A stretch of 64,000 bases of DNA from Nocardioides marmotae (GTDB taxonomy: Bacteria > Actinomycetota > Actinomycetes > Propionibacteriales > Nocardioidaceae): positions 2,728,001-2,792,000 of the forward strand of contig NZ_CP053660.1 of the NCBI RefSeq assembly GCF_013177455.1. Direction: 5' to 3'. Position numbers and translations under genes: made by a program. Each line of letters opens with the position of its first letter. Within the stretch, counting starts at the first letter, position 1. This document shows positions 8,866 to 17,580 of this stretch, piece by piece. The notes under the pieces were generated by a model that was given only the letters and a program-made list of their open reading frames with translations, was not told the DNA's origin and ran no database searches.

Positions 8866-9788
8866 CGGCCCGGCCTGCCGACGTGGACGTTGTCGAGCAC
8901 GCCGTTGAACTGGTCGGTGGCCGAGGCCGTGATGACGCCCTCGGGATCGACCTTCGCCCCGACCGAGAGGGGGACGGCCGGGTCGAAGGCAAGGCGGCCG
9001 ATGTCCCCGGTGGCGCTCTGCGTCCACGTCCGCGACCAGGTTCCGTCCGGGCGGGCCCGGGCCAGCGAGACCGTGACCGTGCGGCCGCGCCGGGTGCAGG
9101 CCGCACGGTGCCACCGGCCCGGCTGGATCGTCTTCGCGGCCGCCACCACCACCTCGCCGCGGTCGCCGGCGATCCGGCAGGAGAGGACGCGGTGGTCGAC
9201 CTGGAGCTTGTACTGCACCGGGTCGCGGTAGAGGCCGCGCTGGAGGACGTTGTCACCGTCGTCGGTCGGCACCCCGTCGGAGGCGGGATCGAGGCTGAGG
9301 TCGGCGCCGAAGGTGAACCGGGCGATGCCGGGGCTCAGCTGGTCCTCCGTGCCGGCCGGCCGCACCACCACCGCGGCCGCGGCGACCGCCTCCTCGTCGA
9401 GGTACGGCAGGCGGGCGCCGGTGCCCCCGACCTCCGCGCTCGTGCTCTCGACGCCGGCGGCCCGGACCAGGCGCCCGCCGTTCTGGGTGGCCATCGAGAT
9501 CCACACGGGGTAGCTGCCGCGGTTGGCGATCGAGCCGATCACCGAGCCGGGCGGTGCAGCGCCCTCCTCGAAGTCGACGAGCAGGAACGTGCCCGGGTCG
9601 GCGTCCGCCTGCGCGGCCGGCGCGTCGCCGGCGGTCCGCCCGCCCTCCCCCGTCTCCCCGTCGGCACCCCGGCCGAGCGCCGGGATCTCGCAGGCCGTCA
9701 GCGCGGCGAGGGCGAGCACCCCGGTCAGCACGCCGAGGCCGATCGGTCTGCGGAGGCCGGTGGTGGTGGAGGTCGGCCGGAGGGTCAT
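8862..9788 (-). CDS. LamG-like surface lipoprotein
   Basis: 308 residues. Basic residues and a hydrophobic stretch end in LTAC, a lipobox, so the mature protein should be anchored by the cysteine near residue 33. The body has features of a concanavalin/LamG jelly roll: DFEEG near the start, a central WHRAACTRRGRTVTVSLA strand pattern, and a closing NGVLDNVHVG, which matches the usual last strand of this fold. Such domains bind carbohydrate or act as structural modules. ATG 9788 follows AAGGAG and overlaps the preceding stop (ATGA). Its place between a secreted beta-propeller and a LuxR regulator suggests a surface complex linked to the polysaccharide. Confidence 0.75.
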   Translation of the reverse strand: MTLRPTSTTTGLRRPIGLGVLTGVLALAALTACEIPALGRGADGETGEGGRTAGDAPAAQADADPGTFLLVDFEEGAAPPGSVIGSIANRGSYPVWISMATQNGGRLVRAAGVESTSAEVGGTGARLPYLDEEAVAAAAVVVRPAGTEDQLSPGIARFTFGADLSLDPASDGVPTDDGDNVLQRGLYRDPVQYKLQVDHRVLSCRIAGDRGEVVVAAAKTIQPGRWHRAACTRRGRTVTVSLARARPDGTWSRTWTQSATGDIGRLAFDPAVPLSVGAKVDPEGVITASATDQFNGVLDNVHVGRPGR

Positions 9789-11836
9789 CGCGGGCTCCTT
9801 CCCGGGTCCGCACGCGAATCCGGAGCAGTGGTCGGCTCCTCCGGCGCGGTCGCGCCGTCGGGCCCCTGGAAGAGGAACAGGGCGCGTCCGGCCCAGGTCG
9901 CCGGTCCGGCGACCGACCCGGGGACGCGTCGTGCGGTGCCGCCGACGGGCTTGGCCGCCCCGCCCTGGGTGCGCCAGGTCAGGCGGCGCAGCGCCCCGTC
10001 GGGGCCGCCGATGTAGAGGTGGGTGCGGGTGAGGGCCAGCCCGCGGACCCGACCGGGCCGGAAACCGGGGACACGGCCCGAGGCGACGTGGCGCTCGGCG
10101 CCGACGACACCGCTCGCGGGTGAGAAGTAGCGGTAGACGAGGGCGTCGGACCCGGCGCGGGTGTAGTAGATGCGCCCGTCCTGGTAGGCCATGCCGGTGG
10201 CGGCCCGGGCATCCGCGTGCCACGCGGTGAGCGGCCGGATCCGGTCCTGGGCGGCGACGGCCTCGGCGGGGCCGAGGGTGGTGCCGTCGAAGGTGCGCCG
10301 GGAGAAGGAGCCGTCGGCGTGCGCGAGGTAGAGCCAGCCGTCGACCATGAAGGCGCCGCGGACCCGGCGCCAGTCCGGCACCTCCCCGGGCGGGCCGTCG
10401 GTCGCCACCTCGGACGGGGCGCCGGCCGACGTCGCGGACAGCCCCCGGCGCACCAACACGTCGCGGCCGGCCGGCGCGGCGACGTACACCTCGGCCGGGA
10501 GGGCGGCGGTGCGGGAGGGCAGCTCGGCGGGGCCGACCGCCGGCAGGAAGGCCACGCGGTGCCGTTGGAGCCCGCCGATCCGGGTGGTGTCGGAGACGAC
10601 CCACAGCCCCCGGTCGGTGGCGAGGAAGTCGAAGACGCCGACGCCGCGGTCGCGGCCGGGGTCCCACGACAGCGGCAGCCCGTTGAGCGGGTCGAGGGCG
10701 GCGATGCCCTGGCGGGCGACCGCCCCGGGGCCGGGGCCGTTGCGACCGCCCGGGTTGTTCCACCAGCGCTGGTGGCCCCCGACGTAGACCGCGCTGCGCG
10801 TGACCTCCACGGCGTACGACGTGTCGCCGCCGGTCCGGTCGACCCAGGTCGGCTGCACCCGGTCGCCCCGGGTGTGCGTCTCGAACCGGCTGACCGAGTC
10901 GCACGGGCCGTTCCCGCCGCCGTACCCGCCGGTCGTCGTCACGACGAAGAACCGGCCGTCCGGTGAGACGTCGACGTCGCGCATCGAGGAGTCGTAGGCC
11001 CGCGAGCACGGAGGCTCGAAGAACCGGGTGCGGAAGCCGGCCGGCCGCGCGGTGCGGCCCAGCCGCAGCACGAGCAGCTGGTGGGAGCGCTTGCCCTGGA
11101 GGCGGGCGAAGTTCCCGACCGCCACGAGGCGGGAGCCGTCCGGGGTGAGGTCGAGCTTGAGCACCTGGGTGACGCCACGCCGGTGGTGGCCGCGCACGCC
11201 CAGGGACATGTACGGCGTCGCGCGGCCGGTCTGCGGGCCGAGCGTCGCGAGCGCGACCCGGTGCCGGCCACCGATGTGGGTGAACGCCCCGCCCACCCAG
11301 AGCCGGCCGTCGCGCAGCGCCAGGTCGCGCACCTTGCCCGCGACCCGGCCCGGGCGGAAGGACCCGACGAGCGACCCGTCGGCCAGGTCCACCCGCGCGA
11401 GCCGGCCCCGGGGCCTGCCGTCGACGGCGGTGAAGGTCCCGCCGACGTACATCGACCGGCCGTCGGCGGCCGGGGCCAGCGCGCGCACCTCCCCCACCAC
11501 CCGCGCGTCGAACTCCCGCACCACCTGGCCGGTGCTGGCGCTGAAGGCGACCAGCCCGCGCCGGACCAGGACCGGCCGCGTGCCCACGACCGTCTCGGCG
11601 TCCCGCACCCGGGTGAACGACCCGCCGAGGACGACGGTGTCCCCGACCTGCTCGACGACGTAGACCCGTCCGTCGAGGACCTCCGGCGTGCCCGCCGCCG
11701 GCTGCTCGGCGACCGCGAGGTCACCCAGGTCGGCCGGGCCACCCGGGACGGCCCGGCCCGCCCCGGCGGCCGGTGACACCGAGGAGACGAGGAGCAGGCC
11801 GGTGAGCGCGGCGGCCCCGAGGGCGACCACGTTCAC
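9785..11836 (-). CDS. Exported beta-propeller-like protein
   Basis: 683 residues from a GTG at 11836, followed by a signal peptide (hydrophobic residues 3-24, cleavage near AGA). The body contains repeated blades of the type VYVVEQVGDTVVLGGSFT, MYVGGTFTAVDG, LWVGGAFTHIGG, VYVGGHQRWW and LYIGGPDGALRRLTW, typical of delta-60/PQQ-like propellers. No catalytic motif is apparent. The last ~25 residues are Pro/Thr/Ala/Asp-rich. It is first in a three-gene coupled operon with the lipoprotein and LuxR genes and has motif copy G upstream. A scaffold or polymer-binding role at the cell surface is plausible. The start is moderately certain because no strong ribosome site precedes it. Confidence 0.75.
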   Translation of the reverse strand: MNVVALGAAALTGLLLVSSVSPAAGAGRAVPGGPADLGDLAVAEQPAAGTPEVLDGRVYVVEQVGDTVVLGGSFTRVRDAETVVGTRPVLVRRGLVAFSASTGQVVREFDARVVGEVRALAPAADGRSMYVGGTFTAVDGRPRGRLARVDLADGSLVGSFRPGRVAGKVRDLALRDGRLWVGGAFTHIGGRHRVALATLGPQTGRATPYMSLGVRGHHRRGVTQVLKLDLTPDGSRLVAVGNFARLQGKRSHQLLVLRLGRTARPAGFRTRFFEPPCSRAYDSSMRDVDVSPDGRFFVVTTTGGYGGGNGPCDSVSRFETHTRGDRVQPTWVDRTGGDTSYAVEVTRSAVYVGGHQRWWNNPGGRNGPGPGAVARQGIAALDPLNGLPLSWDPGRDRGVGVFDFLATDRGLWVVSDTTRIGGLQRHRVAFLPAVGPAELPSRTAALPAEVYVAAPAGRDVLVRRGLSATSAGAPSEVATDGPPGEVPDWRRVRGAFMVDGWLYLAHADGSFSRRTFDGTTLGPAEAVAAQDRIRPLTAWHADARAATGMAYQDGRIYYTRAGSDALVYRYFSPASGVVGAERHVASGRVPGFRPGRVRGLALTRTHLYIGGPDGALRRLTWRTQGGAAKPVGGTARRVPGSVAGPATWAGRALFLFQGPDGATAPEEPTTAPDSRADPGRSPR

Positions 11837-11961
11837 GAGCTGCAGCCGGAGCGTGCACGCATGGCGGAGGGTCCTGATCTGTCGACGGCGACGCAGCAGT
11901 TCAGCCGGCCGTTCCAGGAACGTAGGAGCGTGCCCGGACGGCCCGGTCGCTCGCCCGGGAA

Positions 11962-11979
11962 GATCCTCAACATTGGTGA
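11962..11979 (-). promoter_or_regulatory. 18-bp dyad motif, copy G, in a divergent promoter region
   Basis: On the minus strand it reads TCACCAATGTTGAGGATC. A -10 candidate TACGTT lies at 11924-11919 on the minus strand, 37 nt downstream, leading to the beta-propeller gene. On the plus strand TAAGGG (12007-12012) lies 27 nt away and just before the polymerase-Wzz fusion gene. One dyad may therefore serve both divergent units. Confidence 0.62.
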
Positions 11980-12028
11980 GGGCCGCCGCGCCCGGCTCGC
12001 GTTGGGTAAGGGGGTGCCCGCCACCGCC

Positions 12029-14128
12029 ATGCCCGCGCCGCCCGCCGCGCCGCCCGCGCCGCCCGCGCCGTCCCGATCGGAGCCGCGGGCCGGTCGTGCC
12101 GGGCTGGGCGGACCTGCGTGGCCGCTGGTCCTGCTGCTGGCCGGCTACCCGGCGTGGTGGCTGCTCGGGGTGGACTCCTTCCTCCCCCTCGCGCTCGCGG
12201 TGCCGATGCTGCTCCAGCTGCGCCGGCGCCCCACGCTCCTGCTGCCGGCCGGGCTCGGCCTGTGGCTGCTGTTCTGCTGCTGGGTCGTCGTCGGCGTCGT
12301 GCTGCTGTGGACCGACGCCCCCGGCGCGATCCCCGGCGGCGGCGGGTCCTCACGCCTGCTGGTCTTCGGCTTCCGCCTGGCCTGGTACGTCGCCTGCGGG
12401 GTCGTCCTGGTGTGGGTGGCCAACCTCCGCCGCGAGGACCTCCCCGACGAGCGCGCCCGCGGACTGCTGGCGTGGCTGTTCGTGCTGTGCACCGCCGGCG
12501 GCATCGTCGGCCTGCTCTGGCCCGAGATCGAGGTCACCTCGCTGACCGAGTCCCTGCTGCCGGCCGGGCTGCGCAACAACGCCTTCGTCGCCTCGCTGGT
12601 GCACCCCCAGGTCGCCAACGTCCAAGACGTCCTGGGCCGACCCGAACCGCGACCCAAGGCGCCGTTCGCGTTCACCAACACCTGGGGCAGCTGCCTGTCG
12701 CTGGCCCTCGTCTTCCTCCTCGCCCTCGACCGGCGCCGGCGGCGGTGGCTGCGCCTGGCCGTGCCGCTGGTGCTCGTGGTGGCCGCCTGGCCGGTGGCCT
12801 ACTCCCTCAATCGGGGGCTGTGGGGCAGCCTGGCGATCGGTCTGGTCGTCCTGGTCGTGCTCCGCGCCCGGCGCGGCGACCCGAAGGCCGCCACCGCCCT
12901 GGTCCTGGCGACGGTCGTCGGCATCGTCGCGCTCGTGGCGAGCCCCCTGGCCGACGTCTACGGCGACCGCTTCGAGAACCAGCACAGCAACAACCGCCGC
13001 AGCCAGCTGCTGATCACCACCACCACCTCGGTCAGCCAGGCCTCCCCCATCGCCGGCCTCGGCAGCACCCGCGACGTGCAGGGCAGCTTCGCCTCCATCA
13101 GCGGCGCCGCGACCCCCGAGTGCCCGGCCTGCGGCGTGCCCCCGCTGGGGACGCAGGGCCAGCTGTGGCTGGTGCTGTTCTCCCAGGGCTGGATCGGGCT
13201 GGGACTGTTCCTCGCCTTCCTCGTCGCCGCGCTCGCGCGCGCCCGCCGCTGCCGGACGACGACCGAGGTCACCTGCGCCTTCGTCGTGCTGTTCCTCCTC
13301 ATCCAGCTGCCGGTCTACGACACCCTCGGCATGCCGCTGTTCCTGGTGATGATCGCCATCGGGCTGCTGACCCGCGAGCAGGCCGCCGCCGGCGACCAGC
13401 GCCACCGTCGGATCGCCACGCCCGACCTGGGCCGGGCCCTGCGCCGCGGCGCGCCCGTCGTCGCGGCGACCACCGTGGCCGGTGCGCTGATCGGGACCGT
13501 CCTCGCCGCGGCTCCCGCCTCCGCCATGCACCGCGCCGAGACGCGGGTCCTGCTCACCCCGGCGCCGGTCTACCTCTCCACGGGCAACCCGGACACCCCG
13601 CTGGACGCCGACGGCGAGGCCGACCCGCCAGGCGAGGTCACCGTCGACACCGAGGCGGCACTGCTGCTCTCCGAGGAGTCGCTGCGCCGGGCCGCCGCGG
13701 CGACGGGCCAGGAGGTCGACACGCTGCGGGAGGCGGTCGCGGTGACCGCTCCTCCCCGCTCCCACGTGCTGCGGCTGACCGTGGACCTGCCCGACGCCGG
13801 CGACGCCGAGCTCGCGGCCGCGGCCGTCGCCGCGTCGTACCTCGACTCGCGCGCCGCGTTCCTCACCCAGCGCCGCGACGACCTCGTCCGCAGCCTCACC
13901 CGCCAGCTGGCCCAGCTCAACCCCGTGCTGGTCATGCTCCGGAGCCAGCGCGCGCAGATCCTGCGCGAGATCGACTACCTCGAGACCTCCCGTCCGAGCG
14001 TCGGCGAGGTCATCGGCGCCGGCGCCGCGACCCGCCTGCCCAGCAAGGCCGAGGTCCCCATCGCCTCCGGCGCCGGCCTCGGCCTGCTCGCCGGCGTCCT
14101 CCTGGCCCGCCGCCGGCGACGGGCGTGA
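12029..14128 (+). CDS. O-antigen polymerase/ligase fused to a Wzz-like chain-length domain
   Basis: 699 residues. Residues ~1-460 form a multi-pass membrane protein of the O-antigen ligase/polymerase (Wzy/WaaL) type, with about ten hydrophobic helices, a periplasmic loop with NTWGSC, a VAYSLNRGLW helix and PIAGLGSTRDVQG. Near residue 470 a further helix opens a Wzz-like extracellular part: TRVLLTPAP, then VDTEAALLLSEE, an alpha-helical region about 590-650, and a closing transmembrane helix (IASGAGLGLLAGVLLA). Polymerase and length regulator are usually separate proteins. The ATG at 12029 is preferred; a GTG at 12014 in frame is an alternative, and the leader would be very short. It should polymerise the lipid-linked repeat units after flipping. 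Confidence 0.8.
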   Translation: MPAPPAAPPAPPAPSRSEPRAGRAGLGGPAWPLVLLLAGYPAWWLLGVDSFLPLALAVPMLLQLRRRPTLLLPAGLGLWLLFCCWVVVGVVLLWTDAPGAIPGGGGSSRLLVFGFRLAWYVACGVVLVWVANLRREDLPDERARGLLAWLFVLCTAGGIVGLLWPEIEVTSLTESLLPAGLRNNAFVASLVHPQVANVQDVLGRPEPRPKAPFAFTNTWGSCLSLALVFLLALDRRRRRWLRLAVPLVLVVAAWPVAYSLNRGLWGSLAIGLVVLVVLRARRGDPKAATALVLATVVGIVALVASPLADVYGDRFENQHSNNRRSQLLITTTTSVSQASPIAGLGSTRDVQGSFASISGAATPECPACGVPPLGTQGQLWLVLFSQGWIGLGLFLAFLVAALARARRCRTTTEVTCAFVVLFLLIQLPVYDTLGMPLFLVMIAIGLLTREQAAAGDQRHRRIATPDLGRALRRGAPVVAATTVAGALIGTVLAAAPASAMHRAETRVLLTPAPVYLSTGNPDTPLDADGEADPPGEVTVDTEAALLLSEESLRRAAAATGQEVDTLREAVAVTAPPRSHVLRLTVDLPDAGDAELAAAAVAASYLDSRAAFLTQRRDDLVRSLTRQLAQLNPVLVMLRSQRAQILREIDYLETSRPSVGEVIGAGAATRLPSKAEVPIASGAGLGLLAGVLLARRRRRA

Positions 14129-14181
14129 CCGCCACCGGCGGACCCCGACCACCCACCCGCGCATCGAACCGAGGAGCTCTC

Positions 14182-15129
14182 GTGACCGACCCCCCCAGCA
14201 ACACCGACCCCTCGCGCCGCACCGCCCGGCTGCCGGCCGTCGACGTCGTGATCGCCACCCACGCTCGGCCCGAGCTGGTGCGCACCGCGGTCGACGCGGT
14301 GATGGCGCAGGACTACCCCGGGGTGCTGCGCTGCCTGGTCGTCCACGACCGCTGCGAGCCCGACGACTCACTCGTCCGCGAGGGCCGGCGGCGCTCGGTC
14401 GAGGTGCTCGTCAACACCTGCACGCCCGGCCTCGCCGGCTCCCGCAACACCGGCATCCTCGCCGGCGCGGGCGACCTCGTCGCCTTCTGCGACGACGACG
14501 ACGTGTGGTTCGAGGACAAGGTGAGCCGTCAGGTCGAGGAGATGGAGCGCACCGGCGCCCTGACCTCGGTGACCGGGATCGTCGTGGACTACCAGGACCG
14601 GCGTACGACGCGGATCCCCCGGCCCGAGCAGATGACGGTGCGCGAGCTGGCGCGCCACCGGGTCATGGCCGCGCACCCCTCGACGGTCATGGTCCGCCGC
14701 GCCGCGCTCGAGGGGCCGATCGGGCTCGTCGACGAGGACCTGCCGGGCAGCTACGCCGAGGACTACGACTGGATCCTCCGCGCCGCGGGCGTCGGCGAGG
14801 TCGCGGTGGTGGAGATGGGGCTCGTGCTGGTGCGCTGGGGCTCCTCGCAGTTCGCCCGCCAGTGGTCGGTCATCGTCGCCGCCCTCGACCACCTCCTCGC
14901 CAAGCACACCGCCTTCGCCGAGGACCCCCGGGCGCTCGGCCGCATCTACGGGCAGCGCGCCTTCGCCCTCGCCGCTTCCGGCGACGCCCGCGCGCTCGCC
15001 GCAGCCGCCCGCGCCGTCCGCACCTGGCCCTGGGAGCGCCGCTCCTACCTCGCCGGCGCCGTCGCGCTCCACCTGCTCTCCGCCGACCGGGTGCTCGATC
15101 TCGCGAACCGCCGCGGCCGCGGCATCTGA
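14182..15129 (+). CDS. GT2-family glycosyltransferase
   Basis: 315 residues with a GT-A fold: VDVVIATHARPELV near residue 20, then GLAGSRNTGI and VAFCDDDDVW, where the DDD motif binds metal and nucleotide sugar. EDYDWILRA near residue 193 supplies the catalytic-base region. The C-terminal ~100 residues are helical with no clear membrane anchor. GTG 14182 follows GAGGAG. It lies 53 nt behind the polymerase-Wzz fusion, probably in the same transcript. It should add a sugar to the growing repeat unit in the cytoplasm; donor and linkage are unknown. Confidence 0.88.
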   Translation: MTDPPSNTDPSRRTARLPAVDVVIATHARPELVRTAVDAVMAQDYPGVLRCLVVHDRCEPDDSLVREGRRRSVEVLVNTCTPGLAGSRNTGILAGAGDLVAFCDDDDVWFEDKVSRQVEEMERTGALTSVTGIVVDYQDRRTTRIPRPEQMTVRELARHRVMAAHPSTVMVRRAALEGPIGLVDEDLPGSYAEDYDWILRAAGVGEVAVVEMGLVLVRWGSSQFARQWSVIVAALDHLLAKHTAFAEDPRALGRIYGQRAFALAASGDARALAAAARAVRTWPWERRSYLAGAVALHLLSADRVLDLANRRGRGI

Positions 15130-15178
15130 GGCGGCCCGGCGCCGCCACCCGTCGTCCACGCCGTCCGGGGGACCGGCG

Positions 15179-15196
15179 TCCCCCATCTGGGGGATG
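15179..15196 (+). promoter_or_regulatory. 18-bp dyad motif, copy D, with overlapping hairpin
   Basis: TCCCCCATCTGGGGGATG contains a perfect TCCCCC/GGGGGA dyad. A TACGGG box (15236-15241) follows at 39 nt, ahead of the second GH26-like gene (15294). A competing hairpin, GGGGGAC (15167-15173) with GTCCCCC (15178-15184), overlaps the left arm and could act as terminator of the upstream glycosyltransferase gene. Confidence 0.65.
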
Positions 15197-15293
15197 CCGG
15201 GCGGACAGCGGAGGAAGCGCGGCTCGTCCGGGGGGTACGGGCCAGGGATGCCCAAGCCCCCGTCCGGGGCGCTTCCCTACGAACCGAGGCACC

Positions 15294-16388
15294 ATGTCCC
15301 TCCCCCCTCCCCTCCCCTCCCCCGTCCCCGCGAGCCCCCGCTCCAGGGCCGAAGCGCCCGCCCAGGCGCACCGCTCCGCCACGCTCGTCGCCGGGCTCAC
15401 CGGCCTGCTGGCGCTCGCACTCTTGATGATCACCCTCGACGCCCCCCGGGCGGCCGGGGCCACCGACGTCTCCGCCGGCACCGCCGCAGCCGCCACCACC
15501 GCGGACCAGGCCACCGGCCCGGCACCGCGACGGCGGGCCGACGGCTGCCTGAACAAGCGCGGCGTCCCGGCCTGCAGCGCGTTCGTCGGCGCGGCCCACG
15601 GGTCGAACAGCGAGCCCACGGACCTCGAGGCGCTCGCCGGCCGCCCGCTCGGGATCCGCCGCACCTACTGGACCTCGAAGAACGTCGACAAGGCGATCCA
15701 GACCGCCACGTCCGACGTCTCCAAGGGCCGGCTGCCCTGGATCAGCTTCAAGCTGCCCAAGGGCTGGGACCGCATGGCCCTCGGCGAGGGCGACAGCTGG
15801 ACGCGCCAGATCGCCAACCGCCTCGACCAGATCCCGGGCCCGGTCTGGCTCGCCTTCCACCACGAGCCCGAGGGCGACGGCAACCTCACCCAGTGGCGCA
15901 AGATGCAGGAGCGGCTGGCGCCGCTGGTGCGCCGCGCGGCCGACAACGTCGCCTACACCGTGATCCTCACCGGCTACGACCAGCTCTACGGCGCCGCGTC
16001 CTACAGCCTGGACCGGATCTGGCCGCGCAAGGTCAAGATCGACGTGGCCGGCTTCGACGTCTACAACAACTACGGCGTGGTCAAGAACGGTCGCAAGAAC
16101 ACCAAGTGGCCCAACATCGAGAAGGACTACTTCCAGCCCTTCTCGAGCTGGGCCAAGACCAGCAACGTGGCGTGGGGCCTCGCCGAGACCGGCCTGACCA
16201 ACGAGGCGGCCGACAAGTACCCCGGCTGGATGGGCGACACCTACCGGGCGCTGAAGCAGAACAACGGCGTGGCGTTCACCTACTTCGACACCGAGCTCAA
16301 CGCCTACGGCTCCTGGCCGCTCACGACCGCGGTCAAGCGGAACGCCTTCCGGGACATCCTGCAGGGGAGCCCGCGGATCGATCGCTGA
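15294..16388 (+). CDS. Exported GH26-like glycosidase
   Basis: 364 residues. The N-terminus is Pro/Ser-rich with a hydrophobic helix (VAGLTGLLALALLMITL) and an Ala-rich cleavage region, so it is exported or membrane-anchored. The catalytic domain parallels the protein at 6631-8100 without its carbohydrate-binding domain. It keeps a paired-cysteine start (ADGCLNKRGVPACSAFVGA), LPWISFKLPKGW, FHHEPEGDG near residue 188 (acid/base Glu) and LAETGLTNE near 296 (nucleophile position). ATG 15294 follows CCGAGG. Its 3' end overlaps the convergent kinase-like gene by 56 bp. A role in processing the secreted polymer is inferred. Confidence 0.77.
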   Translation: MSLPPPLPSPVPASPRSRAEAPAQAHRSATLVAGLTGLLALALLMITLDAPRAAGATDVSAGTAAAATTADQATGPAPRRRADGCLNKRGVPACSAFVGAAHGSNSEPTDLEALAGRPLGIRRTYWTSKNVDKAIQTATSDVSKGRLPWISFKLPKGWDRMALGEGDSWTRQIANRLDQIPGPVWLAFHHEPEGDGNLTQWRKMQERLAPLVRRAADNVAYTVILTGYDQLYGAASYSLDRIWPRKVKIDVAGFDVYNNYGVVKNGRKNTKWPNIEKDYFQPFSSWAKTSNVAWGLAETGLTNEAADKYPGWMGDTYRALKQNNGVAFTYFDTELNAYGSWPLTTAVKRNAFRDILQGSPRIDR

Positions 16389-17580
16389 CCCCGAGTCCCG
16401 CCAGCTCCTCGAGCGCGGCGAGCACGCACGACCCGCGATCGCGGATGTGCTCGCCGCGCTCGGTGGCGGCCAGGAGCAGGTAGCGGTTGGTCACCGCAAC
16501 CAGGTACGCCCCGGCGAGCACCCGCTCGGTGACCGACCCGGCGGGCAGGGCGCCGACGACGACCTCCGGCGAGGCGCCGTGGCGGACCGTGGCCACGTTG
16601 ACCGCGTGGTGCATCCGGTCCAGGCCCCGCGGCACGCCGGTCTCGAAGCGCTCCCAGTCCCACAGGTGGACCCGGCCGCGTGCGGCGGGTGCCATGTTCC
16701 ACGGCGTCCAGTCGCCGTGCCAGGCGCCGACCGGCCACGCCCGCCCGTCGGCGAGGACCTCGAGCCGGTCCATCGCCACACGCAGCCGCCGCCCCTGGTC
16801 GAGGTCGGCCATCTGCAGGGACAACCGCCGCTGCTCGGACCACCAGGCCAGGTCCTCGAGCGGCGTGCCCGGCTCGGCGAAGGCCCGCGCGAGATCGTCC
16901 ATCGCCGCCAGCGGCGGCGCGGTCCGCGCGCGGCGCGGCCGGGGCAGGCTCGCGCGCAGGCTGCCGAGCGGCTCGAGGACGAGCACCACCCGGTCCCGCC
17001 ACCACGACTCGTGCAGCACCCGCGGCGCGACCACGTCGCGCAGGGGGGCCGCGGCGACCCGGCGGAGGTTCGCGCCCTCGGCCGTCACGTCCGCCCGCGC
17101 GACCTCCGAGTCGCCGATCTTGACGAAGGCGAGCGTGCGGCCTCGCTCGTCGAAGACCTGGAGCACCGGCTTCCGGTTGACCCGCTCGGAGCCGATCCCG
17201 ACGGAGAAGGTCACCGGCTGCCCCATCAGCTCGCCGAGGTGGCGGGCGAGGGAGTCGACCGGCTCCCCGCTCAGGCCCACCCGGGTGCCGAGCAGCGCCC
17301 CCCGGGTGGCGCCGACCACCGCGGCGCCCGCCACCCGGCGTACGACCTGGGCCGGGGAGGAGTCCGAGCTGAACCGGCACAGCGTCCGCCCGGCCGCCAG
17401 CCGCGAGGAGACCGGCACGACCTGCCGGGGCCGCCGGGCGTTCGGGACGAGCGCCCACCGGCCGTCGGGCCGCGCGGTCACGGCGGCGCCGGGCCACAGC
17501 GAGCCGAACGTCGCGACCAGCGGGTCCTCACCGCCGTGCGCACCGCCTTGTGCACCGCCGTGTGCACCGCCGTCGGTCAC
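16333..17580 (-). CDS. APH-like phosphotransferase
   Basis: 415 residues. The C-terminal half has the aminoglycoside/choline phosphotransferase signature: WHGDWTPWNMA near residue 290, matching the catalytic loop HGDxxxxN, followed by LWDWERFETG, where the Asp is the metal ligand. The N-terminal ~25 residues are Gly/His-rich, then an NTP-binding-like region with VFDERGRTLAFVKIG. Similar kinases occur in surface-polysaccharide loci and may phosphorylate a sugar or sugar-nucleotide precursor; substrate unknown. GTG 17580 overlaps the preceding stop by 4 nt. It is the last gene of the minus-strand operon starting at 23186, and its end overlaps the GH26-like gene tail-to-tail. Confidence 0.75.
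   Translation of the reverse strand: MTDGGAHGGAQGGAHGGEDPLVATFGSLWPGAAVTARPDGRWALVPNARRPRQVVPVSSRLAAGRTLCRFSSDSSPAQVVRRVAGAAVVGATRGALLGTRVGLSGEPVDSLARHLGELMGQPVTFSVGIGSERVNRKPVLQVFDERGRTLAFVKIGDSEVARADVTAEGANLRRVAAAPLRDVVAPRVLHESWWRDRVVLVLEPLGSLRASLPRPRRARTAPPLAAMDDLARAFAEPGTPLEDLAWWSEQRRLSLQMADLDQGRRLRVAMDRLEVLADGRAWPVGAWHGDWTPWNMAPAARGRVHLWDWERFETGVPRGLDRMHHAVNVATVRHGASPEVVVGALPAGSVTERVLAGAYLVAVTNRYLLLAATERGEHIRDRGSCVLAALEELAGLGVSDRSAGSPAGCPGRRSA

Noticed and set aside
12118-14181. Long open extension upstream of the GT2 gene, antisense or out of frame with the polymerase
   Set aside because: Low-complexity Pro/Arg/Ala sequence; the GT2 domain starts at 14182 behind a good ribosome site and the other frame encodes the membrane polymerase.
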